A program made the position numbers and the translations under genes. This document shows positions 34,213-43,786 of a DNA stretch of 64,000 bases, piece by piece. The notes beneath the pieces are model-generated. The model ran no database searches. It was not told where the DNA came from and saw only the letters and a program-made list of their open reading frames with translations. The stretch spans positions 80,147 to 144,146 of the forward strand of contig CASJPF010000003.1 of the NCBI GenBank assembly GCA_949383255.1, read 5' to 3'. Origin of the DNA: Lachnospiraceae bacterium. GTDB lineage: Bacteria; Bacillota; Clostridia; Lachnospirales; Lachnospiraceae. Each line of letters begins with the position of its first letter. Position 1 is the first letter of the stretch.

Positions 34213-35595
34213 ATGATAAACATACGTGAATTACAACACAACTATAAGGACTACGCAGAGCAAGAAGTGACAGTGGGGGGATGGCTTAGAAGCAAGCGAG
34301 ACTCTAAAACCTTTGGGTTCTTGGTCATCAATGATGGTACATTTTTTGAGCCACTTCAGGTGGTTTATAGTGATAAATTAGATAACTTTGCGGCTATCTC
34401 AAAACTGAATGTGGGGGCGGCGGTGATTGCAACAGGAATTGTGACATTGACGCCAGAGGCAAAACAGCCGTTTGAGATACAAGCTGTAAATATTGAGATT
34501 GAAGGCGATTCAACACCAGATTATCCATTGCAGAAAAAGAGACATAGTTTTGAATATCTCAGAACAATTTCGCATCTGAGACCGCGTACCAACACATTTC
34601 AGGCAGTATTTCGTGTGCGTTCCCTCTGCGCCTATGCGATTCATAAATTTTTTCAGGAGCGAGATTTTGTCTATGTCCATACACCACTGATTACTGGAAG
34701 TGACTGTGAGGGTGCAGGTGAGATGTTTCAGGTGACAACGCTGGATTTAAAGAATCTGCCAATGGTGGACGGGCAAGTTGATTTCAGTCAAGATTTTTTT
34801 AACAAGCCTACGAATTTAACGGTGAGCGGACAGTTAAATGGTGAGACCTATGCGATGGCGTTTAAAAATATTTATACCTTTGGACCAACCTTCCGGGCAG
34901 AAAATTCTAATACAACCCGACATGCAGCAGAGTTCTGGATGATTGAGCCAGAGATTGCCTTTGCAGATTTAAAAGACGACATGATGCTTGCTGAGAGTAT
35001 GCTGAAATACATTATTAACTATGTACTGGAAAATGCGCCGGAGGAAATGGCATTTTTTAATCAGTTTGTGGACAAGGGATTGATAGAAAGGCTTCGTCAT
35101 GTGGCAGACTCAGAGTTTGGGCATATTACCTACACGGACGCCATCACAGAACTTGCAAAGCACAATGACGAGTTTGAGTATAAGGTATCTTGGGGCTGTG
35201 ACTTGCAGACAGAACATGAGCGATATTTGACAGAAAAGCTGTTTGGCCGCCCAGTATTTGTGACTGATTATCCAAAAGAAATTAAGGCATTTTATATGAA
35301 ATTGAATGAGGATAACAAAACTGTTGCAGCGATGGATTGTCTAGTGCCGGGAATCGGGGAGATTATTGGCGGAAGTCAGAGAGAGGATAAGCTGGAGGTT
35401 TTGGAAAGAAGAATGCAGGAATGTCATCTAAATCCCGCAGATTATGATTTCTATCTTGATTTAAGACGCTATGGCAGTGCAAGACATGCTGGCTTTGGGC
35501 TTGGATTTGAACGCTGTGTAATGTATCTGACAGGCATGGGAAATATTCGAGATGTCATTCCATTCCCAAGAACAGTCAATAATTGTGAGTTGTAA
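34213..35595 (+). CDS. asnS: Asparaginyl-tRNA synthetase
   Basis: Class IIb aminoacyl-tRNA synthetase of 460 residues that charges tRNA(Asn). An N-terminal OB-fold anticodon domain ([19 protein letters not shown]) is followed by the catalytic core: motif 2 [21 protein letters not shown] and motif 3 [13 protein letters not shown]. Insertions near [13 protein letters not shown] are usual for AsnRS rather than AspRS. It reads alone with its own ribosome site (AAAGGAAG). Confidence 0.96.
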   Translation: MINIRELQHNYKDYAEQEVTVGGWLRSKRDSKTFGFLVINDGTFFEPLQVVYSDKLDNFAAISKLNVGAAVIATGIVTLTPEAKQPFEIQAVNIEIEGDSTPDYPLQKKRHSFEYLRTISHLRPRTNTFQAVFRVRSLCAYAIHKFFQERDFVYVHTPLITGSDCEGAGEMFQVTTLDLKNLPMVDGQVDFSQDFFNKPTNLTVSGQLNGETYAMAFKNIYTFGPTFRAENSNTTRHAAEFWMIEPEIAFADLKDDMMLAESMLKYIINYVLENAPEEMAFFNQFVDKGLIERLRHVADSEFGHITYTDAITELAKHNDEFEYKVSWGCDLQTEHERYLTEKLFGRPVFVTDYPKEIKAFYMKLNEDNKTVAAMDCLVPGIGEIIGGSQREDKLEVLERRMQECHLNPADYDFYLDLRRYGSARHAGFGLGFERCVMYLTGMGNIRDVIPFPRTVNNCEL

Positions 35596-35711
35596 GAAAC
35601 TGTAAAGAAATAACATCGCAAGAAGGCTTTGCTCGTTTCCTAAGAGCTGTAGAAATGCAAATAAAAGGCTGTGGTTGAGTTTCATATAACGGATTCAATA
35701 TGCGGCCACAA

Positions 35712-35835
35712 ATAGGTGAAAGTATCAGCAAATTTCGATAGAATCAGAATATGGCATAGGAGAAGTTTGCGTTGTAAACTGGGAGTAACGTCGCAGGCAG
35801 TGAGCAAGTGGGAGCGAGGAGTTTCCCATAATTAA
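35712..35835 (+). pseudogene. Broken XRE-family HTH regulator
   Basis: In one frame the sequence reads IGESISKFR, a stop, NQNMA, a stop and EKFAL; after a frameshift it continues as LGVTSQAVSKWERG. Together this is the N-terminal helix-turn-helix of a Cro/CI-type regulator of the kind beginning GERISKLR...NMSQEELA. Two stops and one frameshift show it is dead. The C-terminal remainder is missing. The surrounding gap (35596-36257) otherwise holds a terminator and an orphan promoter. Confidence 0.75.
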
Positions 35836-35896
35836 AGATACCACATCAAATAGGAAGAACCCACGCTTATATATTTTATCAGCTATAATAAAACGC

Positions 35897-35930
35897 AAGG
35901 ACAGCAATTTGATACGGCTGTCCTTTTTCT
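35897..35930 (+). terminator. Rho-independent terminator downstream of the broken regulator
   Basis: AAGGACAGC at 35897-35905 pairs with GCTGTCCTT at 35917-35925, followed by TTTCTTTATT. Confidence 0.8.
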
Positions 35931-36006
35931 TTATTTATAGATAGAATCAATAGATTTAGAAATCTTGTAGACCTATATGGATAGAAGATTATTCGGCAAT
36001 GGTGGA

Positions 36007-36035
36007 TTGCTATTGTTTGGTTAAACACCTATAAT
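36007..36035 (+). promoter_or_regulatory. Near-consensus promoter upstream of the two-component system
   Basis: TTGCTA at 36007-36012 and TATAAT at 36030-36035 are 17 bp apart. Transcription would start near 36042, giving a leader of about 215 nt before the response regulator gene. Confidence 0.65.
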
Positions 36036-36257
36036 ATATGGTGAATATTTTGTAGGGTATTTATTATGTTTGAACATATGATAGTACAACAGACAATAAA
36101 AAATGGGAGGCGTCTAAGCGGAGCTTTCAGAAACTTTGTGCTGATAATAGAATCAATAGTGTGGTACATCCTAACCGAGTTTGACCGATACTAAAAGATA
36201 TAGAAAAGCCTATTGATGGGTCAACAAAGAGCAAAACAAAATGGGAGGAAATTAACT

Positions 36258-36941
36258 TTGGATAGATTATTATATGTTGAAGATGATTTGAGTTTGATTG
36301 ACGGATTAAAATATACATTGGAAACTAATGGATATATTGTAGATAATGCACGAACTGTAAAAGAAGCACTTTCTTTTTATCAAAAAAACTGCTATGAGCT
36401 TCTTTTACTTGATATAACTTTGCCGGATGGTACTGGATTTGATATTTGCAAAGAGGTACGTAGTCAATCATCAACTCCCATTATTTTTTTGACTGCATCG
36501 GATGAAGAAATTAGTATTGTCAGAGGACTTGATATGGGCGGTGATGACTATATTACCAAACCATTTAAGCTCAATGAATTGCTTTCCAGAATTAAAGCAT
36601 TGCTTCGGCGTTCAGCACAGTTTTCAAAGGCAGATAGGATTTTGGAGGCAAATGGTGTCAAGGTAGATGTAGTGGAACGCCTTGTTTGGAAAAAAGGGAT
36701 TTTGCTAGATGTTACGCTTGTTGAATATAAGTTACTTTGCCTGTTTATGAGAAATCCAAATCATTTATTGACACGAGAAGTAATTTTAGACCGCCTTTGG
36801 GATGGCAATGGAAATTATGTTGATGATAACACATTATCCGTTTATATCCGTCGATTGCGAAGCAAAGTCGAAGAGACACCAAACATGCCACAATTTTTGA
36901 TGACAGAACGTGGTTTCGGTTACAAGTGGATTGTGAAATGA
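36258..36941 (+). CDS. OmpR-type response regulator of the ABC-transporter module
   Basis: An N-terminal receiver (RLLYVEDDLSLIDGL, phospho-acceptor D52 in LLLLDITLPDG, and KPF at the end) is joined to a winged-helix DNA-binding domain (YVDDNTLSVYIRRLRSKVE, RGFGYKW). It resembles BceR/VncR-type regulators that control adjacent peptide-antibiotic ABC transporters. TTG 36258 was chosen: GGGAGGA lies 8 bp upstream and the product begins MDRLLYVEDD as expected; ATG 36213 would include 15 unrelated residues. The sensor kinase starts 9 bp after the stop. Confidence 0.92.
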   Translation: MDRLLYVEDDLSLIDGLKYTLETNGYIVDNARTVKEALSFYQKNCYELLLLDITLPDGTGFDICKEVRSQSSTPIIFLTASDEEISIVRGLDMGGDDYITKPFKLNELLSRIKALLRRSAQFSKADRILEANGVKVDVVERLVWKKGILLDVTLVEYKLLCLFMRNPNHLLTREVILDRLWDGNGNYVDDNTLSVYIRRLRSKVEETPNMPQFLMTERGFGYKWIVK

Positions 36942-36950
36942 GGAAATGCT

Positions 36951-38186
36951 ATGAGAAAGTTGGGAAAAGATACAAAATATTTATTGTATGGAATAACAAT
37001 GGTTTTTATTATTTCTTTTCTGTTGGTCGTTGGCATTTCTTATATGCTTGCAACGAATTTTCAACAAGAATTGATAGTCCATGATTATGCTGTGGCGGGT
37101 TATCAATTAAATCACAGCAATGAATTAGAAGTTTCAGCTTTTACTGCTGAAAAATGTCCAGATGATATAATGCGTGGTCGCATTGTTTTGGAAACTCTAG
37201 GCTATAAGGAAACGGTTGCTATGGAGCTGTTGCCTGCTGTTTTCTCGTATCGAAATTATATAATGATTTCAATTTTCTTATTATTGCTATTTGTTTTCGG
37301 AATAATATATACTCTTTTGTTTTTTTATCTGTATAGACAACAAAAAGTTATAAGTGAAGCAGAAACTTCTATTCGGAAATTTTTGGATGGCGATACAATG
37401 TGTCGTATAGAAAGTGAACAGACCGGTGATTGGTATAGCCTTTTCCACCAAATCAATGAACTTTCCTCTATTCTTTCTGCTCATGCGGAAAGGGAGAAAA
37501 ACACAAAGGAATTTTTGCAGAATATTATTTCTGATATATCACATCAAATTAAAACGCCATTGGCAGCGTTAAAAATGTATAATGAAATTATTGGTAGTGA
37601 GAATGCAGACATGGATACAAGAAGAAGTTTTTTTCAAAAGTCTACAAGAGAGATTAAACGGATTGAAGATGTCATTTATACCTTATTGAAATTAGCACGA
37701 CTGGATGCAGGTATTATTCAAATGGAAAAGTCGCAGGAAGATTTGTCTATTCTTATACAAGATATTCTTGAACGATTTGAAGTCTGGGCTGATCGAGAAA
37801 AGAAAACTATTCAGTTTATTAGAAAAGAAAATTTAACACTCTATTGTGATGCACTCTGGATTTCTGAAGCCATTGGAAACATTGTAAAGAACGCATTAGA
37901 GCATACAGAGGCGGGAGGGCATATTACTATTCGATTGGAGCAAACGCCCTTAATGACCCAAATTATCATAGAAGATAATGGCAATGGTATTCATCCAGAT
38001 GATTTATATAATATTTTTAAACGTTTTTACCGCAGCCGCTTTTCGCAGGATATTCATGGTATTGGGTTAGGATTACCTCTTGCAAAATCCATTGTTGAGA
38101 TACATGGAGGGGCTATTTCTGTAACAAGCAGACTGGGGATTGGAACTACTTTTACTTTGAATTTTTTCAACCTTACAAATAAGTAA
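36951..38186 (+). CDS. Sensor histidine kinase of the ABC-transporter module
   Basis: A 411-residue membrane kinase with two transmembrane segments (about 10-33 and 100-125) flanking a short outside loop of about 65 residues. A cytoplasmic linker follows, then HisKA with H198 in SDISHQIKTPLAALKMY, and HATPase with N box IGNIVKNALEH, DNGNGI and GIGLGLPLAKSI. It should phosphorylate the regulator just upstream. The last codons overlap the CTTACA operator-like element. Confidence 0.92.
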   Translation: MRKLGKDTKYLLYGITMVFIISFLLVVGISYMLATNFQQELIVHDYAVAGYQLNHSNELEVSAFTAEKCPDDIMRGRIVLETLGYKETVAMELLPAVFSYRNYIMISIFLLLLFVFGIIYTLLFFYLYRQQKVISEAETSIRKFLDGDTMCRIESEQTGDWYSLFHQINELSSILSAHAEREKNTKEFLQNIISDISHQIKTPLAALKMYNEIIGSENADMDTRRSFFQKSTREIKRIEDVIYTLLKLARLDAGIIQMEKSQEDLSILIQDILERFEVWADREKKTIQFIRKENLTLYCDALWISEAIGNIVKNALEHTEAGGHITIRLEQTPLMTQIIIEDNGNGIHPDDLYNIFKRFYRSRFSQDIHGIGLGLPLAKSIVEIHGGAISVTSRLGIGTTFTLNFFNLTNK

Positions 38187-38225
38187 GATAAGATTCATCT
38201 GATTGTAAGGCAAAGGAAGTATTAT
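38172..38225 (+). promoter_or_regulatory. Operator-like element and promoter in front of the ABC ATPase gene
   Basis: CTTACA (38172), GTAAG (38183) and TGTAAG (38204) are arranged with gaps of 5 and 16 bp; a TATTAT -10 lies 10 bp further at 38220. Exactly the same arrangement, with the same spacings, recurs at 41325. A binding site for the adjacent regulator is likely. Confidence 0.6.
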
Positions 38226-38249
38226 AGTTCCGAAAGGTAGGTAATAACT

Positions 38250-38933
38250 ATGAATATTCTTGAAGTACAAGATTTGTGCAAAACTTATGGCACGGGAGAT
38301 GCAGAAGTCCATGCACTGAATCATGTTTCTTTCTCCGTCAAAAAGGGAGAATTTGTTGCCATTGTTGGAGAGTCGGGCTCTGGCAAAAGCACATTACTAA
38401 ATATAGTGGGAGCATTAGATGATCCCACTGCTGGAAAGGTTTGGATTGATGGAAAAGATATCTTTTCCATGCCAGAAAAGAAATTAACTGTATTCCGGCG
38501 ACAACATATTGGATTTGTCTTTCAAGCATTCAACTTAATTTCAGAGTTAAATGTGGAACAAAACATTGTGTTTCCGCTTTTGCTCGATTATAAGAAACCA
38601 AACTTCCAATTTATAAATGAACTGTTGAATGTGTTGGGACTTACAGAACGACGGAACCACTTGCCCGGACAGCTTTCTGGCGGTCAGCAACAGAGGGTAG
38701 CGATTGGCCGGGCTTTGGCGACACGTCCTGCTTTAATCATGGCAGATGAACCAACTGGAAATCTTGACAGTAAAAACAGTCAGGAAGTGCTTGCACTTTT
38801 GCAGTCTATGTCGACAAAATACCAGCAAACTATTTTGATGATTACTCATAATGAAAATCATGCGAGTGCCGCTGACCGGGTTTTCCGTATGACAGATGGT
38901 GCGTTGAAAGATTTGGGGGTATCATCACAATGA
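38250..38933 (+). CDS. ABC transporter ATP-binding protein (MacB/BceA-like)
   Basis: A 227-residue ATPase with Walker A GESGSGKST, signature LSGGQQQRVAIGRAL, Walker B LIMADEPTGNLD and switch histidine TH in MITHNENH. It is of the MacB/LolD/BceA class, which works with FtsX-type permeases to remove or sense peptides and lipids at the membrane. The stop overlaps the permease start (ATGA). Confidence 0.94.
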   Translation: MNILEVQDLCKTYGTGDAEVHALNHVSFSVKKGEFVAIVGESGSGKSTLLNIVGALDDPTAGKVWIDGKDIFSMPEKKLTVFRRQHIGFVFQAFNLISELNVEQNIVFPLLLDYKKPNFQFINELLNVLGLTERRNHLPGQLSGGQQQRVAIGRALATRPALIMADEPTGNLDSKNSQEVLALLQSMSTKYQQTILMITHNENHASAADRVFRMTDGALKDLGVSSQ

Positions 38934-41257
38934 AAAGTTATTTTGATTTAGTTCCTCAATATGAAAAAGTCCATTGGAAAAACAATAAAATATCTGTTTT
39001 GTGTATTGTTCTTTCGGTACTCCTTGTAACAGCTATTTTCAGTATGGCAGATATGGCAATCCGGGCACAAACAAACTATTTTATCAAGACAAACGGAGAA
39101 TACCACATCAGTCTGACCGAGATTGACGAATCAACCGCTAAAGTAGTAGATTCAAGAATTGATGTAGCTGCTTCTGGCTGGGCTTATCAAGGATGTACTG
39201 GAACTATCAAGCAAAAAAGTGTAAGCTTTGCCGGGGCAAATGAAACAACATTTACAATACTTACAGAAATGAATATGGAGTGTGGAACATATCCAACGAG
39301 GACTAACGAAGCCTTATTGAATAAAACAGCTCTCAATGAATTAGAGCTTTCTATGGGAGATACAGTAACGGTCACTGTTCCAGACGGTTCACAAAAGAGC
39401 TATCATATTACAGGCATTCTTGAAGATATGGGAAGTCTGCTCAAAGCTGATGTTTACGGTATGGTTTTAAGTGAAGATGGTTTCCGAGCGATTGCCGATA
39501 AAGGTGCAAATGACGGAACAACTTTTCGTGTTCAGTTCAAAAACGGTGTTGATATTCAAAAAGCTATCAGAGAAATAGAAGAAGTATACGGACTTTCTGA
39601 GAATCAGGTATCTGAAAATACCGCTTTGATTGGTCTTATGGGACAAAGCGAAAACAGTACTATGCAATCCTTTTATATTGTAGCTGCATTCTTGGTTCTA
39701 TTGATACTGATTGCAGCAACTGTTATGATTGCCGCCAGTTTCAATACAAATGTTTTGGAACGAGTACAGTTTTACGGAATACTCCGCTGCCTAGGTGCTT
39801 CCACACAACAAGTAAAAAACTTTGTTATTCTTCAAGGCTTACGTCAAAGCATAAGAGGTGTTCCTATTGGCCTAATTGCAGGACAGATTATTACATGGTG
39901 TGCGTGCTTGCTTTTGAAATCTGTAATTGTAGGACGTTTTTCAGAAATTCCACTTTTTCGATTTAGTGTGATTGGATTGATTACCGGGGCTATTGTCGGG
40001 TTTTTAATTGTGTTTTTGGCTTCGTTATCCCCAGCGAAAAAAGCATCTAAAGTTTCACCGATAATTGCAATCAATGGAACCAGTCAGCTTACAAAAAACA
40101 AACGAGCGGCAAATACAAAACTATTCCGAGTGGAAACCAGCATGGGAATTTTTCATGCACTGTCAGGTAAGAAAAATGTATTTCTTATGACTTGCTCTTT
40201 TGCAATTAGTATTATGCTGTTTCTGTCTTTTCAGGTAATGGTGGTGTTTCTTAATCAGGGGATGCCTGCACTGTCAGCTTCCGCAGCGGATGTATCTGCT
40301 ATTATGGGAAGTACATCACTCGATAGAAAACTTGTGCAAAAAATTTGTGTGATTGATGGTGTAGGCAAGGTGTTTGGCAGGATGGAAAAAGCAGATTTGC
40401 CCATTTTAACAGGGAATGGTACTGGTACTATTACTTTAATTTCCTATGACGATAACCAGTTTAAGTGGGCTAAGGAAGAGCTGAACAAGGGAAAAATCAA
40501 TTCTGTTCAAGAAAACCAAAATAGTGTTTTAGTTACTTATTATGAGGGGGCAAGATGGAACGTAGGAGATATTATTACTATCCATGCTTCATCAGAGGAA
40601 AAGCAGGTGACTGTGGCGGGAATATTGACTACTACAAATGCAACAAATCATGCAGGCAGTAAGGGTTATATGATTTGTTCAGAACAAACATTTGTTGAGA
40701 TTGCCGGGGATTTGGGTTACACTTCACTCGACGTACAATTATCTAAATCAGGCAACGATAATACAATTTCGGCGATAAGAAAGCTAGTCCCGGCTGATAG
40801 CTCGGTTTTAGATAATCGGCTGTCAAATTCCGAAGCACAAAGTTCGTATTATATAGGAGCTATTTTCATTTATGGATTTCTGGTAATTATTGCATTGATA
40901 ACAATGTTTAATATTTTTAACAGCATGAATGCCAGTGTAACAGCTAGGACGAAACAATATGGTATCATGCGATCGATCGGGATGGATGCAGGTCAGCTCT
41001 ACAAAATGATTGCGTCCGAAGCATTTACCTATGCTGCGTTAGGCTGCATAGTAGGGTGCATTTTAGGTCTGCCACTTAACAAAATGATGTTTCAATTTTT
41101 GATTTCTGATAAATGGGGAACAAGTTGGCAAATTCCATTGAGTTCCCTCTTGATGATTATATTACTCTGTTTTGCGTCGGCGGCAATCGCTATCAGGCAT
41201 CCAATCAAACAGATTGGCAAAATGACTATTGTGGATACTGTCAAGCAACAACAATAA
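38930..41257 (+). CDS. FtsX-family ABC permease
   Basis: A 775-residue permease with about eight transmembrane segments. TM1 is near residue 20, an outside MacB-like domain runs to about 240, a three-helix FtsX block follows (about 245-365), then a second TM and outside domain (about 425-635) and a second FtsX block ending near residue 770. It pairs with the ATPase just upstream. Such pairs next to a two-component system often provide resistance to antimicrobial peptides; that role is inferred. A strong terminator follows. Confidence 0.92.
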   Translation: MKSYFDLVPQYEKVHWKNNKISVLCIVLSVLLVTAIFSMADMAIRAQTNYFIKTNGEYHISLTEIDESTAKVVDSRIDVAASGWAYQGCTGTIKQKSVSFAGANETTFTILTEMNMECGTYPTRTNEALLNKTALNELELSMGDTVTVTVPDGSQKSYHITGILEDMGSLLKADVYGMVLSEDGFRAIADKGANDGTTFRVQFKNGVDIQKAIREIEEVYGLSENQVSENTALIGLMGQSENSTMQSFYIVAAFLVLLILIAATVMIAASFNTNVLERVQFYGILRCLGASTQQVKNFVILQGLRQSIRGVPIGLIAGQIITWCACLLLKSVIVGRFSEIPLFRFSVIGLITGAIVGFLIVFLASLSPAKKASKVSPIIAINGTSQLTKNKRAANTKLFRVETSMGIFHALSGKKNVFLMTCSFAISIMLFLSFQVMVVFLNQGMPALSASAADVSAIMGSTSLDRKLVQKICVIDGVGKVFGRMEKADLPILTGNGTGTITLISYDDNQFKWAKEELNKGKINSVQENQNSVLVTYYEGARWNVGDIITIHASSEEKQVTVAGILTTTNATNHAGSKGYMICSEQTFVEIAGDLGYTSLDVQLSKSGNDNTISAIRKLVPADSSVLDNRLSNSEAQSSYYIGAIFIYGFLVIIALITMFNIFNSMNASVTARTKQYGIMRSIGMDAGQLYKMIASEAFTYAALGCIVGCILGLPLNKMMFQFLISDKWGTSWQIPLSSLLMIILLCFASAAIAIRHPIKQIGKMTIVDTVKQQQ

Positions 41258-41275
41258 TTTGATTATGTAACTCAT

Positions 41276-41318
41276 TAAAAATCTGGTCTGCAAACTTTCT
41301 TGCAGAGTGGATTTTTAA
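41276..41318 (+). terminator. Terminator of the ABC transporter operon
   Basis: TCTGCAA at 41287-41293 pairs with TTGCAGA at 41300-41306, and outer AAAATC (41278-41283) pairs with GATTTTT (41310-41316); T-rich sequence follows. Confidence 0.75.
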
Positions 41319-41324
41319 TTTTAA

Positions 41325-41378
41325 CTTACAAATGAGTAAGCTGAAATTTACCCTAATGTAAGCTGATTTTGATAAAAT
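41325..41378 (+). promoter_or_regulatory. Second copy of the operator-like element, orphan promoter
   Basis: CTTACA (41325), GTAAG (41336) and TGTAAG (41357) with spacings 5 and 16, then TAAAAT at 41373, 10 bp after TGTAAG, repeat the element at 38172. No intact gene follows before the convergent IS relic and chemoreceptor gene, so whatever it drove has been lost or is a short RNA. Confidence 0.5.
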
Positions 41379-41496
41379 GGAGGAAAGTAAGAACGGAGTG
41401 ATTGAGAGGTGGTTTTATGGGAAATTAGCTGTATTTGATATATCTGAATCCGGTAGAGCGATTGGTGAAAAGCTAGTGCTTCCTTAAAGTATTTCT

Positions 41497-41747
41497 CTAT
41501 TGGTACATTGCCTCTAATTCTTCTCGCAGTTTAAGAATTTCTTTTATTGTGTTATAATCTTTTTTTATTTTGGGGCTTGTTAATTCTATCAGAAGATGGC
41601 AATGCATTCTTCGCGGAATTGTTTGCCACGCAGAGATAGCAGCCTTGGATACACCATATTCAACTGTGGTGCTTTTGTAAACACGTGTTTCTCCCTTATG
41701 AAGACGAACGATCTTCTTTTAAATTCAGTTGTGTAGTTTTGTGACAT
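41497..41747 (-). pseudogene. IS3-family transposase OrfA relic
   Basis: On the minus strand the ATG at 41747 starts MSQNYTTEFK; after a one-base frameshift it continues KIVRLHKGETRVYKS and VEYGVSKAAISAW, then another frameshift gives QFREEC and the end reads KIKKDYNTIKEILKLREEL. This is the N-terminal HTH and leucine-zipper part of an IS3-type OrfA. The gene has at least two frameshifts and a small deletion, and OrfB and terminal repeats are missing. Confidence 0.75.
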
Positions 41748-41754
41748 AATGAAG

Positions 41755-41786
41755 AAAATCTCCTGCTGTACAACAGGAGATTTTTA
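41755..41786 (-). terminator. Bidirectional terminator after the chemoreceptor gene
   Basis: AAAATCTCCTG at 41755-41765 pairs perfectly with CAGGAGATTTT at 41774-41784. A-rich and T-rich flanks make it usable in both directions. Confidence 0.8.
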
Positions 41787-41833
41787 ATATGCAGAGGAAA
41801 TAAGTTGTTAAGATGGTTGAAAAGCAGTTGTTT

Positions 41834-43531
41834 TTACTTTTTTAGAGAGAACTGCCCAATTAATCCGTTGAGAATGGTTGCTTGAGCAGACAATTCTTGA
41901 CTCGTTGCAGATGCTTCCTGCGCAGTCGCCGCGTTGCTTTGCACAACTTCAGAAATTTGATTAATGCCCTGTTCTGCTTGACGCATTGCGTCGGTTTGGT
42001 CCTCTACCATTGTCTTAAGATTTTTGGAGAAATCGGCAATCTGCTTGATTCCGTCTACGACAGATCCAATTGCATGGGCGGCGTTTTCCGCTGCACGATT
42101 TCCTTCAGTAACTTCACGGATTGAGCCTTCAATTAATTCTCTAGTATCAACAGCCGCCTTGGCACTTTGGTTTGCCAGCACTCGAATCTGGTCGGCGACA
42201 ACTGCAAAACCACGGCCTGATTCACCGGCTCTTGCTGCCTCAATAGATGCATTTAGAGATAGAAGATTTGTCTGAGAGGCGATGGATTCAATCTCAGAGA
42301 TAATATCACCAATTCTGTTGGAGGCTGCATTGATGCGTTCCATCGCAGCCATCATAGAATTCATTTCCTCACGGCTGTTATCTGCTTTTTCTGCATAATG
42401 TTGCGCTTTTATGTAGGATTCATCTGCGCTCTGTACGCTCTTTTCCATTGTGGTAGTAATATCAGAAATTGTGGCGTGTAATTCCATAACAGCGTTCGTC
42501 TGTTCTGTGGCACCTTCTGCAAGAACCTGTGATGCTTCTGCAAGATCACCGGAACCAGAAGTTACTTGACTGGAAACTTCGCCAATGGATGTGAGAGTGT
42601 CTATCATCTGATCTCGTAATCCGCGCATAGATTCATATAATTTTTGAAAATCACCAGTATATTTTTCAGAGTATTTTGATTTGACAGCATAGTTTCCACT
42701 TGCCATCTCACCGAGCACCTCACTAATGTCATGAATAATAATATTGAGGTTGTTTGCCATTTCTGTTGCGTCTTTTTCCATGTGTTCTACTTCGTCACCT
42801 GTTTCAACCATAGGGAATGGTGAGGTTAGATCTCCAGTGGAGAACGTCTTGAGACGTGACCCAAGTTTTCCAAGAGGAGCGGCGATTCCCTTGGCAATTT
42901 GTTTGCCAATTTTCGTTGATAATATCATTGCAGCGATAACAACAATAATTATTGCAGCGGATAAAATTAAGCCTGTAGCGGTAAGCTTGGCAGAGAGACT
43001 GTTTCCCTCAGCTACTTTGACATTCAAAAGCGATTCAAGGTTGGCATAAATACTGTTGTATATGCTTGCCAATTCATTTATGGCAATATCTTGTGCCTGC
43101 TTACAGAGTTCGCGGTCTGTTGTTGCGCCCAGTTCCATAATTTTTGTGTCCAGTTTCCAATATTCGTCTAACTCTGTGCGAATTTCATTGTATGTTTTTC
43201 TACCGTCTTGTGATACAATCGTCTCTTCAATTTTTGCAAAGTTTTCCAAGAAGGCTGTTTTATGTTCATCATGTTGTTTTACTACAGCAGTGATAACGTC
43301 TGCTTCGTCATAACCAATGGCAGCTCGCAATGAGGATCTGACATCGGCAAATTCAAACATTGCTTTGCCTATATCTCCCTGAGCAAAACCAAAGTTTTTC
43401 AGTGCATAAGAGTATCTGTTTGATATGACAATGAGGACAATCAATCCAAGGATTGCCACGCTTGCTGTAATGGATGCCACCTTAAAAAATGATTTGGTTA
43501 GCTTTTTTTCGATGCTTTCTTGTTCGTTCAT
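41834..43531 (-). CDS. Methyl-accepting chemotaxis protein
   Basis: A 565-residue chemoreceptor. TM1 is near residues 15-36, a four-helix-bundle type sensing region (about 38-185) follows, TM2 is about 185-208, then HAMP, then a long coiled-coil signalling domain. The hairpin tip reads [20 protein letters not shown] and [15 protein letters not shown], which contacts CheA and CheW. The typical tip has LALNAA; here it is LSLNAS, a mild variation. A TTGCAA/TATAAT promoter lies upstream. Other chemotaxis genes are not in the window. Confidence 0.94.
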   Translation of the reverse strand: MNEQESIEKKLTKSFFKVASITASVAILGLIVLIVISNRYSYALKNFGFAQGDIGKAMFEFADVRSSLRAAIGYDEADVITAVVKQHDEHKTAFLENFAKIEETIVSQDGRKTYNEIRTELDEYWKLDTKIMELGATTDRELCKQAQDIAINELASIYNSIYANLESLLNVKVAEGNSLSAKLTATGLILSAAIIIVVIAAMILSTKIGKQIAKGIAAPLGKLGSRLKTFSTGDLTSPFPMVETGDEVEHMEKDATEMANNLNIIIHDISEVLGEMASGNYAVKSKYSEKYTGDFQKLYESMRGLRDQMIDTLTSIGEVSSQVTSGSGDLAEASQVLAEGATEQTNAVMELHATISDITTTMEKSVQSADESYIKAQHYAEKADNSREEMNSMMAAMERINAASNRIGDIISEIESIASQTNLLSLNASIEAARAGESGRGFAVVADQIRVLANQSAKAAVDTRELIEGSIREVTEGNRAAENAAHAIGSVVDGIKQIADFSKNLKTMVEDQTDAMRQAEQGINQISEVVQSNAATAQEASATSQELSAQATILNGLIGQFSLKK

Positions 43532-43604
43532 TGTTAATTTCCCCTTTCTCTTACTACAAAGATACCTTCTATCTGCTTACACACAATAAACAGCGTTATC
43601 TCTT

Positions 43605-43632
43605 ATTATAGACGAATAAAAGAAATTTGCAA
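43605..43632 (-). promoter_or_regulatory. Promoter of the chemoreceptor gene
   Basis: On the minus strand, TTGCAA (43632-43627) and TATAAT (43610-43605) are separated by 16 bp, about 75 bp before the start codon. Confidence 0.6.
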
Positions 43633-43724
43633 TATAAAAGAAGCGAAATTCAGACGAATTAATGCGAAAACAGTAACAGTTCAGCCGCTTACTGAAAACA
43701 GATTCTATCATAAATCTGAAGGAC

Positions 43725-43757
43725 AGCATTGTATTTGCACGAAAACAATGCTATGAT
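43725..43757 (+). promoter_or_regulatory. Promoter with overlapping inverted repeat before the MATE genes
   Basis: TTGTAT (43729-43734) and an extended -10 TGCTATGAT (-10 at 43752-43757) have a 17-bp spacer. The perfect inverted repeat AGCATTGT (43725-43732) / ACAATGCT (43745-43752) covers the spacer, the typical place of a repressor site. Confidence 0.6.
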
Positions 43758-43786
43758 AGAAAAACATGATACAATTGGAGGAAGCT

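Noticed and set aside
36078..36194. A 38-codon frame starting ATG 36078
   Set aside because: It has no ribosome site, no recognisable protein features and lies in a decayed intergenic region.
41377..41487. A 36-codon frame beginning MEESKNGVIER
   Set aside because: Its start codon overlaps the -10 box of the orphan promoter, so that promoter could not produce it, and no upstream ribosome site is seen.
41497..41747. Active insertion sequence
   Set aside because: OrfA is frameshifted at least twice, OrfB and end repeats are missing, so it is only a relic.
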